Under the pieces are notes generated by a model. It ran no database searches and was not told where the DNA came from. It saw only the letters and a list, made by a program, of their open reading frames with translations. 64,000 nucleotides of DNA, from contig JAEZST010000010.1 of NCBI GenBank assembly GCA_023443865.1, positions 62,001-126,000 on the forward strand, read 5' to 3'. A program made the translations under genes and the position numbers. This DNA is from Spirochaetota bacterium (GTDB lineage: Bacteria; Spirochaetota; Spirochaetia; Treponematales; Treponemataceae). This document shows, in pieces, positions 41,481 through 50,384 of this stretch. Each line of letters opens with the position of its first letter. Position 1 is the first letter of the stretch.

Positions 41481-44400
41481 AACGCCCGATTTTAAAGGCC
41501 CTGCTCGCGGCGGCCGTCGCCCTCGCGTCGGCCTTCCCCGCGAGCGCCCAATACGTGCAGACGAAAAAGGACGCCGACGGCTGGCGGCTCCTGGTGGACA
41601 ACAAGCCCTTCGAGGTAAAGGGCGTCGTGTGGTCGTGCACGCCCATCGGCGAAACGCACACGTACGACCTTTGGGCGCAGTCCGACGATTTCATCATGAG
41701 GATGCTGGACGCGGACATGCCCCTTCTCAAGGCCATGGGCGTCAACACGATCCGCGCGTTCTCGACCATTCCCCCGCGCTGGGTCGAGTATATCTACACG
41801 AAGTACGGCATTTACACCATGATCAACGACCTTCTCGGCCGGTACGGTACGACCGTGAACGGCAAATGGCACGCCGTCACCGATTACTCCGACCTCTATA
41901 CCCGGCAGGTCCTTATTGCCCAGGCGAAGAAGACCGCGGAAACCTACCGCGGTACCAAGGGCGTGCTCATGTACATGCTCGGCAACGAAAGCAACTACGG
42001 CCTCGTGTGGTCCGGGTCGGAAATCGAGAACCTCCCCACGGGCGAGCAAAACGCCGTGCGCGCGGGCTACCTCTACAGCCTCTTCGAGGAGGCGATGGCC
42101 GCCCTCAAGGAAACGGACCCCCTGCGGCCCGTCGGATTAATCAACGGCGACACGCAGTACGTCGACCTGATCGCCGAGCTGTGCCCCTCCCTGGATATCC
42201 TGGGCGTGAACGCCTACCGCGGGTACCGGTTTTACGATTCCTTTTATCAGGGCATCGCGGATACCCTCGACCGGCCGGTGGTGCTCACCGAGGCCGGGGC
42301 CGACGCGTACAACGCCCTGACCCGGCAGGAAGACCAGTTCATGCAGGCGACCTACCTCAAGAGCCAGTGGGAAGAGCTCTACTCCCAGGGCTACGGTAAG
42401 GGAAAATCCGCCAACATGCTCGGCGGATACGTGTTCGAGTGGGTGGACGAATGGTGGAAGCAGTACCAGAACAAGGAACTCGACGTGCACAACGTCCTCG
42501 GTTCCTGGTCAAACGCGGGCTACGAACTGGACTACCGGATCGGCGTGAACAACATGAACGAGGAGTGGTTCGGTATCGTCGCCCAAAGCACCCTGAAGGA
42601 AAACGGGATCGCCAAGCGCATGCCGCGCGCCGCCTATTACCTCATGCGGGACATTTGGGGGCTATCGCTCTACGACTCGACGCCGGAAGACGTCGCCGCC
42701 GCGTTCTCGAACCTCGACTTCGCGCTGGAACTGCAGCGCGGCGCCGAGCCCGGGATCAGGGAATCGCTCAACGAGCGGGACGCGATACGGGTGTCGGGAA
42801 TAAGCGTGACGGGCGGGGCGATATCCCCGATATACAAGGATACCCTGGACGGGCTTGAGGCCGCGGGCAAAACGGCGAAGCAGGCGCTCAACTTCACCCC
42901 CTACGCGGAGGCGGATATCGGAATAACCGCCGCCCCCGCGGAAAACCTCACGGCGGAAACGCACCTGCGGGTGTGGACCGTGCCGCGGCTGACCCGCATG
43001 GAGGAACTGTACCCGATCTACCGTTACGGCGAGGCGAAGTACGACGGCGTGGGCATTTCCGAGCAGAACGTTTCCCTTTACTCCGCCTCTTTCAGGCTCG
43101 ACGACCCGTCGTTCGCGCTGAACGGCTACTATCACAGCGAGCACGGGAGTTTCGAGACGACCGGCGACGTTTTCAATATCAACCGAGAGGCCTACGACAT
43201 TATCGGCTACGATACTTACGGTTCCCTGGCCCCGCTGGCCGTTGAATGGGTAGGCAAGGGCCTTCTGTCGGGACTGCGGGTAATCGGCGGCCCGGAAATT
43301 TACGGGAACGCGAAACCGCAGATAGCGGCGAATTGGTGGAAGGACTTCCCGTCGTCTTCCGTTTGGTCCCCGTCCCTCGGGTTCGGGATCACCTATGCCG
43401 AGGAATTCGGCGCGGCGGACTCCGTCGCGGCCGATCCCTTCAACGCTTACGGGCCGGGCCGAAAGGCGTCGGTATACGGCGAGGCCGCATTGTATCCCTA
43501 TCTGACGGCCAAGCTCGCGTTCCTGTACGCGGGCAACGAGAAGGTCGGCGCGCCCTACCTCCAAGCCGACGGCTCCTACGCCGCGGTCACCGACCTGGAC
43601 ACCCTCGGCGGTTCCGCGGAGCTGGGCACCAACGTCCTCAGCAAGGCGTACGTGTACGGTAAATACACGTACCGGGGCCTCGTGGCCGACACGAACCCGG
43701 CGGTGGTCCGCGGCGGTTTCTTCACCGGCGATTCCGGTTCCGGCAATCGCCAGGAGCTAGAGGTCGGCGCCGACGTTAACTACGGCTACCTTAATTTCAA
43801 GCCGGTCGCGCGCGCCAGGGTTCCCCTCGCCGGGCCGGCCGGCCGCTGCGTCGCCATCGAGCACGACGGATACGCCTCGCCCTTTTCGGTTCAGGCTAAC
43901 CGGCAAGCCGTCGAATTCGAGGGCGTGCTTACCTGGGACCCGGAGGGGGCGACGTGGTTTCACGAATGGAACGGCGACGACAGGGAGGGCGCGAAATTCG
44001 CGGCGAGCCTGACTGGTCTTTATACCCTCTGCGCCGGCGAGACGGACCGGGGCGTTTACAAGGACGGGACCTGGCACCCCAACGATTACGGCCTTCCCGA
44101 ACAGCGCGGCCTGTGGCAGGCGGGCGCCCGGATCGTGACCAATCCCGCGCCGGATTTCCGCGCCATAGTTACCGCCGAGGCCGGCCATCAGGGCAGCACC
44201 GGGCAGGATCCCCGCGTCGTGGACTATTGGCAGGCGGGCGCGAAGCTGCGGTACCGCACTTGGCTCCTGGACGGTTCCTGGATCGCCGACAAATGGCTGG
44301 AACCGGAGTGGGTACGCGGCTTCAACTTTACGTGGCCCGCCCAGTGGAACGTGGACGCGTCGTACGGCTTCGAGACCCCCCTTTTCGCGAAGGCTACCAA

Positions 44401-44536
44401 CCGGGTCGGCGCGAAATGGCAGGGCTGGCGTTTCGGCGAGTATTCGAAGGACCCCTGGAAGGCGTTCCCCGACGGGACCGATCTGGACGGCAAGGAATAT
44501 TCCGAGCTGACCCTCTACTTCAATATCGCGTACTGA
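41477..44536 (+). CDS. Clan GH-A glycoside hydrolase fused to a probable outer-membrane beta-barrel
   Basis: A 1019-residue secreted protein. A signal peptide (about 1-24, ending ASAQ) is followed by a TIM-barrel hydrolase (about 30-420). It carries LMYMLGNESNYG (acid/base Glu171) and VLTEAGAD (nucleophile Glu272), the usual clan GH-A pair; GH17/GH158/GH2-like is possible. Residues about 520-1019 consist of alternating strands rich in Tyr, Trp and Gly and end in ELTLYFNIAY, like an outer-membrane barrel terminus. The predicted product is a hydrolase displayed on its own barrel. Substrate by context: beta-1,3-glucan. Confidence 0.7.
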   Translation: MKRPILKALLAAAVALASAFPASAQYVQTKKDADGWRLLVDNKPFEVKGVVWSCTPIGETHTYDLWAQSDDFIMRMLDADMPLLKAMGVNTIRAFSTIPPRWVEYIYTKYGIYTMINDLLGRYGTTVNGKWHAVTDYSDLYTRQVLIAQAKKTAETYRGTKGVLMYMLGNESNYGLVWSGSEIENLPTGEQNAVRAGYLYSLFEEAMAALKETDPLRPVGLINGDTQYVDLIAELCPSLDILGVNAYRGYRFYDSFYQGIADTLDRPVVLTEAGADAYNALTRQEDQFMQATYLKSQWEELYSQGYGKGKSANMLGGYVFEWVDEWWKQYQNKELDVHNVLGSWSNAGYELDYRIGVNNMNEEWFGIVAQSTLKENGIAKRMPRAAYYLMRDIWGLSLYDSTPEDVAAAFSNLDFALELQRGAEPGIRESLNERDAIRVSGISVTGGAISPIYKDTLDGLEAAGKTAKQALNFTPYAEADIGITAAPAENLTAETHLRVWTVPRLTRMEELYPIYRYGEAKYDGVGISEQNVSLYSASFRLDDPSFALNGYYHSEHGSFETTGDVFNINREAYDIIGYDTYGSLAPLAVEWVGKGLLSGLRVIGGPEIYGNAKPQIAANWWKDFPSSSVWSPSLGFGITYAEEFGAADSVAADPFNAYGPGRKASVYGEAALYPYLTAKLAFLYAGNEKVGAPYLQADGSYAAVTDLDTLGGSAELGTNVLSKAYVYGKYTYRGLVADTNPAVVRGGFFTGDSGSGNRQELEVGADVNYGYLNFKPVARARVPLAGPAGRCVAIEHDGYASPFSVQANRQAVEFEGVLTWDPEGATWFHEWNGDDREGAKFAASLTGLYTLCAGETDRGVYKDGTWHPNDYGLPEQRGLWQAGARIVTNPAPDFRAIVTAEAGHQGSTGQDPRVVDYWQAGAKLRYRTWLLDGSWIADKWLEPEWVRGFNFTWPAQWNVDASYGFETPLFAKATNRVGAKWQGWRFGEYSKDPWKAFPDGTDLDGKEYSELTLYFNIAY

Positions 44537-44543
44537 GGCACAT

Positions 44544-45410
44544 ATGAAAGGAAGACTGGATATAGTACCGGGCCGCGGCGCCGTCGCCCTCGCGGGAGCG
44601 CTTGCGGCGGCCTTCCTCCTCGCGGGATGCGCGTTCGTCCCCCCGGAGGAAAAGGCGCCCGCGGCCGAAGGCGAATCGCCGTCGGATCTCTACCAAAAAC
44701 TGGTATGGTCAGACGAGTTCTCCGAAGGGGGAACGGGAAACGCGCCGAATCCCGACAAATGGTCCTATCAAACCGGCGCGGGCGGATGGGGAAACAACGA
44801 GAAACAGACCTATACGGACGGTAGGGCGAATTCGTACGTTGACGGCGGTTACCTGAAGATTCGGGCCGTAAAGGACGAAGCGGGAAACTGGACCAGCGCC
44901 AGGATCAGGAGCGCGGGGAAGGGAGACTGGACCTACGGCTATTTCGAGGCGCGAATCCGGGTGCCCGACGCGAAGGGCCCGTGGCCCGCCTTTTGGATGA
45001 TGCCCACCGATTCCGCTTACGGCGAGTGGCCCCGGAGCGGGGAGCTCGATATCATGGAATACGCGCCGCAGGTCGCCGGGCTCTATAAGGCCTTTTCCAC
45101 GGTCCACTACGGCACGAGCGTCGATCTCCACGTTTTCAAGCCCCTGGGCGCCGTCACGGACCGGGCGATCACCACCGGCTTTCACCGCTATGGCCTGGAA
45201 TGGAAGCCCGATTCCGTCTCCTGGTACTTTGACGGCAAAAAAATCGGCAATACCTATTTCAAGAGCGGGGGCGACTGGACAACCTGGCCCTTCGATAGGA
45301 ATTTCCACTTTATCCTCAACGTCGCCATGGGAGGCAACCTGGGTGGCGATATTTCCCCGACCCTCACGGCGGCGGCGATGGAAGTCGATTACGTGCGGGT
45401 TTTCCGGTAA
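44544..45410 (+). CDS. GH16 endo-beta-1,3-glucanase (laminarinase-like) lipoprotein
   Basis: A 288-residue protein with lipobox LLAGC (Cys29) and a GH16 jelly roll (about 52-288). The catalytic signature is GELDIMEYA (Glu167, Asp169, Glu172); VWSDEFSEGG and GWGNNEKQTYT are laminarinase-type substrate-cleft segments. It should cut internal beta-1,3 or mixed-linkage glucans at the cell surface. It begins eight bases after the barrel-fused hydrolase gene. Confidence 0.9.
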   Translation: MKGRLDIVPGRGAVALAGALAAAFLLAGCAFVPPEEKAPAAEGESPSDLYQKLVWSDEFSEGGTGNAPNPDKWSYQTGAGGWGNNEKQTYTDGRANSYVDGGYLKIRAVKDEAGNWTSARIRSAGKGDWTYGYFEARIRVPDAKGPWPAFWMMPTDSAYGEWPRSGELDIMEYAPQVAGLYKAFSTVHYGTSVDLHVFKPLGAVTDRAITTGFHRYGLEWKPDSVSWYFDGKKIGNTYFKSGGDWTTWPFDRNFHFILNVAMGGNLGGDISPTLTAAAMEVDYVRVFR

Positions 45411-45419
45411 GGCCCCAAA

Positions 45420-45486
45420 GGGAACGGGCGGGGCCCGTCGCGCGCGAACCTTCGGGGGAACGCCGACCCGCCCCGCGGCCGTTCCC
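45420..45486 (+). terminator. Long GC-rich stem-loop after the GH16 gene
   Basis: GGGAACGG-GCGGGGC (45420-45434) pairs with GCCCCGC, a two-base bulge, and CCGTTCCC (45470-45486): 15 pairs. No T run follows, so it may stabilise or process mRNA rather than terminate. It ends eight bases before the next regulon box. Confidence 0.45.
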
Positions 45487-45494
45487 GGCCGACT

Positions 45495-45527
45495 CCGAAA
45501 AGAAGACACCAACGCGAAATAATCGCC
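45495..45527 (+). promoter_or_regulatory. Shared 33-bp glucan-regulon box, site D
   Basis: CCG, AAAAGAA, GACACC, AACGC, GAAAT, AATCGCC: the most divergent copy but with the same spacing. A weak -10 (GAGAAT, 45553-45558) follows 25 bases later, then the lipoprotein gene at 45585. Confidence 0.6.
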
Positions 45528-45584
45528 GCTTTTAGGTTTCCCGAAACGGGAAGAGAATGGCTTCATGGAGGAGTAAGTAACCCT

Positions 45585-46238
45585 ATGAAGATCAGACTGT
45601 CGCTCTTATCCGCCCTCGCGGCGGCAAGCCTTTTTATCGGATGCAGCCAGCCGGCCTCGCCCACCAACGCGAAAATAACCGATCCCGCTCCCGACGCCGT
45701 GGTGGACGGCGACGACGCGAACGATCCCGGGAACGGCGGCGCTACCGGCCTGTTCGTGCTCGGCTACGAACACGATACCGACTTCAAGCTCTTCGTTTGG
45801 TCGGGCACCTTCACTACGGCCAACGACGCCGACGGGGGCCTTAAATGCGTCGCCGGGACTTCTAATTGGGCGGGCGGTAGTTTCGCCAACGTATCGGGCG
45901 ACACCACGCCGTCCTTCAATTTCTCAAGCGTCGCGAAAATCAAATTCAAGATCAAGGCGAATATTCCCCCGAGCCAGATTCACTATATCCTCGGGTTTTC
46001 GGCGGGGGAATACAACAAGACGCTTTCGGATTTGGGGTACGCCGCGCTGAGCGACGCGCGGTGGACGCCGATTGAGATCGACCTGAGCGCGGCGAAATCG
46101 GGGAAAACCGTCACCTCCGCCTTCTCCTTCGTTATGTCGGACGACGCGGGCGACGGGATCAAGCAAGGCGAGTGGATATCCGTCCGCGACATCGATTGGG
46201 TCGACTCTAACGGGGCCAGCGTCGATATCACGCAGTGA
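45585..46238 (+). CDS. Carbohydrate-binding-type lipoprotein
   Basis: A 217-residue protein with lipobox SLFIGC (Cys20), an acidic linker and one beta-sandwich domain (about 55-215; FNFSSVAKIKFKIKANIPPS, RWTPIEIDLSAAKSG) resembling carbohydrate-binding modules of CBM4/6/11 style. No catalytic motif. GGAGGAG lies 10 bases upstream. It precedes the GH64 gene by 26 bases and is probably co-transcribed. A surface glucan-binding role is inferred. Confidence 0.65.
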   Translation: MKIRLSLLSALAAASLFIGCSQPASPTNAKITDPAPDAVVDGDDANDPGNGGATGLFVLGYEHDTDFKLFVWSGTFTTANDADGGLKCVAGTSNWAGGSFANVSGDTTPSFNFSSVAKIKFKIKANIPPSQIHYILGFSAGEYNKTLSDLGYAALSDARWTPIEIDLSAAKSGKTVTSAFSFVMSDDAGDGIKQGEWISVRDIDWVDSNGASVDITQ

Positions 46239-46264
46239 CGGTAACGCGGAAAAGGAGATATTAC

Positions 46265-48310
46265 ATGAATAAATTTTTCGGGCTCGCGCTCGGCGCCGCG
46301 GTCTTGCTCGCCGGATGCGGCATGGCTTCCTTTGACCCGAAGGACGCGGCAGCGTCGGCGGGGGGAGACCGTTCGGTGAGCGGAACGAACGGAACGATCG
46401 AGGTGACCGGCATGAGCGGTACGTCCATGACCGTGACCTGGAACGCCGGTTCCCAGGTAAGCTACGCCAGGCTCTACGTCAGCGAGGGGAACGGGCTTGG
46501 CCTCGTGCTCGCCTCCAAGGACATGAATTATTCGGGCGGGAAGTACAGCTATACCCTCACGCACCCGACCTTTACCGCCGGGGCGAAAATCCGCGTGGCG
46601 GTACTGAAAAACCAGAACGGCGCCGAGGCATGCGTTCCCCAGGGAACGCTTTCCGACGCCTCGAGCTGGGCGACCGTGACCTACGGCGACTCCTCCGCGG
46701 GAACTGACGGCGGTTCCGCCGGCGACACGGGCGGGCTCGTGGCCGGGGCGACCTACAAGATCGTCGCCGCATGCTCCGGCAAGGCGATGGACGTCGCCGA
46801 CGTTTCCAAGGAACCGGGCGCGAACGTTCACCAGTGGGAATACGTAGGCGGCGAGAACCAGAAATGGAAACTCGTTTCCGCCCCCGACGGCGCCTTCTAC
46901 ATCGTCTCCGTTTGGAGCGGCCTCGCCCTTGACGGCGCCGGCTGGGGAACGACAGACGGCACGAACGTCGTGCAGTGGAACCTCGGCGATAACCAGGCGA
47001 ACCAGAAGTGGAAGATCGAGCCCTACGGCGACGGCTCGTACAAGATCACCAACGTTCACGCGAACAGGGCTCTCGACGTGTCTTCCTCTTCCGCCGAAAA
47101 CGGCGGCAATATCCAGCTGTGGACCTCAAACTCGTCCAACGCCCAGCGCTGGACCTTCACCCGCCTCGACGCCGGATCCGGCGGCGATACCGGCGACGAT
47201 ACCGGCGGCGCTACCCTCATCCCGCTTTCCGCGAACATGGAGATGACCCTCCAGTTCGCGAACAACACCCGCGGCAATTACTCCAACGACCGCATCTGGA
47301 TATGCGTGGTCGGCCAAAACGCCTCGGGCCAGTTTTGCTACCTAAAGCCCGACGGAACACTCGTGCCCATCGTCGCGAACCAGACGAGCGACGCCTGGTC
47401 GTACCGCTTGAGCGACATCTCCGGCTTCCAGGTGCCCAAGTCCATGCCCGCGACCCGGCTCTATATTTCCCTCGACAAGAAGATGGTAATGCGCGGCATC
47501 GTGGACGGGGCCGGCAATATCGGCGTCGTGCAGCCCGACCTCAATAACCCCGCCGACGCGAACGCGGGGACGATCTTCGACTGGATCGAGTATACGGTGG
47601 CCCCCGGCGCTTTCTGGGGCAACACGACCCAGGTTGACCAGTTCGGCTTCCCCATTACCATGGAAATGTACAACGACTCCGGCTCGTCGTACGCGACGTT
47701 CAAGAAGGTCGGTATCGAGGAAACCCGCGAGGCGATCTTCAGCGCGTTCGAGAACATGGCCCAAGCCGAATTCCGGGGCCTCGTCCAGCGGCCCTACCGC
47801 ATCGTGGCGCCCTGCAAGGGCGACTTCCGCGTCGGCAGGAAGTACGGCACCTACATGAACTCCTACGTGGACCAGGTGTGGGACTACTACAAGACGAACG
47901 CGCTCTCCTTCGACCATCCTCTGGGCCGCTTCAACGGAAAGGTCCTTTCCGACAACCGGTTCGAGTTCACCAGGACCGGCGACGGCGCGAAGTTCTACAT
48001 CGCCGGTAAGCCGAACAACGACGAGCTCTTCGAGGGCTCCGGCGTGCTCGCGACCGGCAACGCGGTGGAACTCGCGCTCCAGGCCCAAATGTGCGCGGCG
48101 CTTAACCGCCATATCGTGCAGGACCCCGCGAACTGGGCGAACGCCTCCGCCTACTACCAGGCCGGCCCCGCGAATTACTTCGCGAAGTTCTGGCATGACC
48201 ACAACATCGGCGGGAAGGCATACGGCTTCTGCTACGACGACGTTGCCGACCAGAGCACGCTCATCGAGAGCCACGCGCCCCGCGGCCTCGTAATCGGCAT
48301 CGGCTGGTAA
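46265..48310 (+). CDS. GH64 beta-1,3-glucanase with ricin-type CBM13 domain, lipoprotein
   Basis: A 681-residue protein with lipobox LLAGC (Cys18), a short beta domain (about 40-140), a ricin-B-like CBM13 (about 160-310; QKW, QKW, QRW repeats) and a GH64 domain (about 325-681). Glu442 (IEYT) and Asp458 (QVDQFGFP) are 16 residues apart as in known GH64 laminaripentaose-producing enzymes; SHAPRGLVIGIGW closes the domain. It should release beta-1,3-pentaose from glucan at the surface, feeding the transporter. GGAG precedes the ATG at 46265; an upstream GTG frame is not supported. Confidence 0.88.
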   Translation: MNKFFGLALGAAVLLAGCGMASFDPKDAAASAGGDRSVSGTNGTIEVTGMSGTSMTVTWNAGSQVSYARLYVSEGNGLGLVLASKDMNYSGGKYSYTLTHPTFTAGAKIRVAVLKNQNGAEACVPQGTLSDASSWATVTYGDSSAGTDGGSAGDTGGLVAGATYKIVAACSGKAMDVADVSKEPGANVHQWEYVGGENQKWKLVSAPDGAFYIVSVWSGLALDGAGWGTTDGTNVVQWNLGDNQANQKWKIEPYGDGSYKITNVHANRALDVSSSSAENGGNIQLWTSNSSNAQRWTFTRLDAGSGGDTGDDTGGATLIPLSANMEMTLQFANNTRGNYSNDRIWICVVGQNASGQFCYLKPDGTLVPIVANQTSDAWSYRLSDISGFQVPKSMPATRLYISLDKKMVMRGIVDGAGNIGVVQPDLNNPADANAGTIFDWIEYTVAPGAFWGNTTQVDQFGFPITMEMYNDSGSSYATFKKVGIEETREAIFSAFENMAQAEFRGLVQRPYRIVAPCKGDFRVGRKYGTYMNSYVDQVWDYYKTNALSFDHPLGRFNGKVLSDNRFEFTRTGDGAKFYIAGKPNNDELFEGSGVLATGNAVELALQAQMCAALNRHIVQDPANWANASAYYQAGPANYFAKFWHDHNIGGKAYGFCYDDVADQSTLIESHAPRGLVIGIGW

Positions 48311-48338
48311 CGGTTTTCGCGTTTATTCCCCTCTTGGC

Positions 48339-48377
48339 GCCCGCGCGTCTCCCACGACGCGCGGGCGTCTTTTTTTC
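48339..48377 (+). terminator. Intrinsic terminator after the GH64 gene
   Basis: GCCCGCGCGTC (48339-48349), six-base loop, GACGCGCGGGC (48356-48366), then a T run to 48376. Confidence 0.9.
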
Positions 48378-48400
48378 GGGTAGGTAGATTCATTTCGGTA

Positions 48401-48433
48401 CCGAAGATTCGACACCTTTTTGAAATTTCCCCG
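48401..48433 (+). promoter_or_regulatory. Shared 33-bp glucan-regulon box, site B
   Basis: CCG, AAGATTC, GACACC, TTTTT, GAAAT, TTCCCCG. The -10-like CACAAT (48460-48465) follows after 26 bases, the same gap as at site A. Confidence 0.75.
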
Positions 48434-48527
48434 TCTGTTCCGATCGCGGAAACGCCTGCCACAATGGCGTTGAAGAAAAAAAGGTCCCGTACCGCGGGGA
48501 CTGACCAAGACGAGAGGAGAATCAGTA

Positions 48528-50228
48528 ATGAAGAGAAGAAGCGCAGCGTTTTCCGCGATAGTCGCCGCCCTGGCGGCCGTCGCCTTCATGGCGTGCTCCA
48601 CGCCAACGACCGACAAACCAAAGGCCGACGCTAACCCCGCCTCGGCCGACAAGACCGAGCTCGCGCAGGCGATAACCGTCGCGAACGCGTTGTACGACGC
48701 CACCGAGGCCGGGACCGCCGCGGGCCAGGCGCCGCAGCCCGCCAAGGACTCCTTCGGCGCCGCCATCGACGCCGCCGAAACCGTAAACGCCGACGCCGCG
48801 GCCACCCAAGCCGAGGTTGACGGCGCCCTCGCCGCGCTCGGCCTTTCGATACTGGCCTTTCAGTCGGCAATTATCGCCGAGCCGGACGATACCCTCACGA
48901 TCGGCGCGGGAGGCGTCGATACCTCCGCGGGGGGAATCTATTCCGAAACCTACGCCATTATCGCCGCCGACATGACCTGGGACCACGCGGAGAACGGCGA
49001 CAACGGAAGCCTACCCCTTGCCATTACCAACGAGGATTCCGATTCCGCCGACGGCGCGACGTGCGCGAAAATCGACTACAGCGCGACCACGGTCTGGGGC
49101 GGCATGTTCTTCAAGCCCGAAGCGCCCGCCGCGGGCAATACCGCCGCGTATAAAGACGGCGCCCTCGTGTTCTCCCTGAAGGGCGACGTGGCGGACATGG
49201 AAATCAAGATCGAGTCGGCCGGCCAGGGCGCGAGCGTATTCCTGAAAAACTTTACCCCGGAAACGGCCGACGGCTGGAAGACCTACGCCATTCCCATGGC
49301 CTCTTTCAAGGCGAAGAACGCCAGCGTCGACCTGGAGAACCTTACGGTGTTCGCCGGTTTCTGGCATCCGAAAAAGGCCGACGGAACGACCCTGTACGAT
49401 TCCTATTACCTGCTCGACAACGTCTATTACGCCGCGAACTACGCCGCCCCCGTCGAGTCCCTCACCGCCTCCCCGGCCTCGGTAATCCTGATGGCCGGCG
49501 CCTCCAAGCCCGTCGCCATTACCTCCGATCCGGGCGCGCTCGCCGTCGACGCCGCGGAGGTTTCCTGGGCGAGCGGTGACGAGGGCGTCGCTACCGTCGC
49601 CGACGGCGTAATAACCGGCGTGGCGGACGGAACTACCGTAATCACCGCGTCCTACGGCGGCAAGAGCGTCGGGATAGCCGTTGAGGTAACCTCGACCCTT
49701 CCTCCGCTGGGGCTTGATTTCACCGACCTTTCGCTTGACGAGCTGCCCGTGGTCAATTGCGCCGTGTGGGGCGGCGGAAACACCGACCCTTCCCTTGCGG
49801 AGAACGTATACGGGGCGGCCAACGCGATCCGTTACACCCTCGCCTCGACCATGCCGTGGTACGGTTGCTTCTGGCAGCGTGACGGCGGCGGCAGCGTTGA
49901 CGTGAGCGGATACGAGAATCTCGTGATTACCTTCAACGATTCCGACCTCGACGCGGCGGTCAATACCGCGGTCGTGAAGATGAACTCCGTCGGGGGTACA
50001 GAGAAGGCCCTGCAGATCGCGGCCGGGGATTTCCCCGGTACCGTGTCCGCGGCCGACGCGAACGGCTGGAAGACCATAACGGTACCGCTCTCCGCCTTTA
50101 CCGGAGTCGACATGACCAAGGTGTACGTGGTCGCCTTCGCCGACCAGCTCAACAATCCCTATCTTCCGGAAACGGCTCCGGCGAAATTGAACGGTAGCCT
50201 CTACGTTTCCGCGGTAAGCTTCGAATAA
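48528..50228 (+). CDS. Multidomain carbohydrate-binding lipoprotein with Big_2 domain
   Basis: A 566-residue protein with lipobox AFMAC (Cys23), a helical FIVAR-like repeat (about 40-105), a CBM-like beta-sandwich (about 115-305), a bacterial Ig-like Big_2 domain (about 308-390; SWASGDEGVATVADGVITGV) and a second CBM-like domain (about 398-566). No catalytic residues recognised. It is probably a surface glucan-capturing protein. GAGGAG lies nine bases before the ATG. It is monocistronic between two terminators and preceded by a regulon box. Confidence 0.72.
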   Translation: MKRRSAAFSAIVAALAAVAFMACSTPTTDKPKADANPASADKTELAQAITVANALYDATEAGTAAGQAPQPAKDSFGAAIDAAETVNADAAATQAEVDGALAALGLSILAFQSAIIAEPDDTLTIGAGGVDTSAGGIYSETYAIIAADMTWDHAENGDNGSLPLAITNEDSDSADGATCAKIDYSATTVWGGMFFKPEAPAAGNTAAYKDGALVFSLKGDVADMEIKIESAGQGASVFLKNFTPETADGWKTYAIPMASFKAKNASVDLENLTVFAGFWHPKKADGTTLYDSYYLLDNVYYAANYAAPVESLTASPASVILMAGASKPVAITSDPGALAVDAAEVSWASGDEGVATVADGVITGVADGTTVITASYGGKSVGIAVEVTSTLPPLGLDFTDLSLDELPVVNCAVWGGGNTDPSLAENVYGAANAIRYTLASTMPWYGCFWQRDGGGSVDVSGYENLVITFNDSDLDAAVNTAVVKMNSVGGTEKALQIAAGDFPGTVSAADANGWKTITVPLSAFTGVDMTKVYVVAFADQLNNPYLPETAPAKLNGSLYVSAVSFE

Positions 50229-50242
50229 TTCCTCCCCTCTTT

Positions 50243-50273
50243 GCCCCGCGCCCTTCGGGCGCGGGGCTCCTTT
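50243..50273 (+). terminator. Terminator-like hairpin
   Basis: GCCCCGCGCCC (50243-50253), loop TTC, GGGCGCGGGGC (50257-50267), followed by a weak T-rich tail. Confidence 0.7.
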
Positions 50274-50303
50274 CCGCGCGTGACGGGCCCCTCCGGGAAA
50301 AAA

Positions 50304-50336
50304 CCGAAAAAAAGACACCTTTTTGGCATTTTACCC
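50304..50336 (+). promoter_or_regulatory. Shared 33-bp glucan-regulon box, site C
   Basis: CCG, seven A, GACACC, TTTTT, GGCAT, TTTACCC. The -10 TATAAT (50361-50366) follows after 24 bases. It precedes the sensor kinase gene, implying autoregulation. Confidence 0.75.
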
Positions 50337-50384
50337 GCTTCGCGATCTCCCTTCCCGGCGTATAATGGCGTGAGGTTTTACCGC

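Noticed and set aside
45565..45576. Mini-ORF ATG GAG GAG TAA before the 45585 lipoprotein
   Set aside because: Its bases are most simply the Shine-Dalgarno region; nothing suggests coupling.
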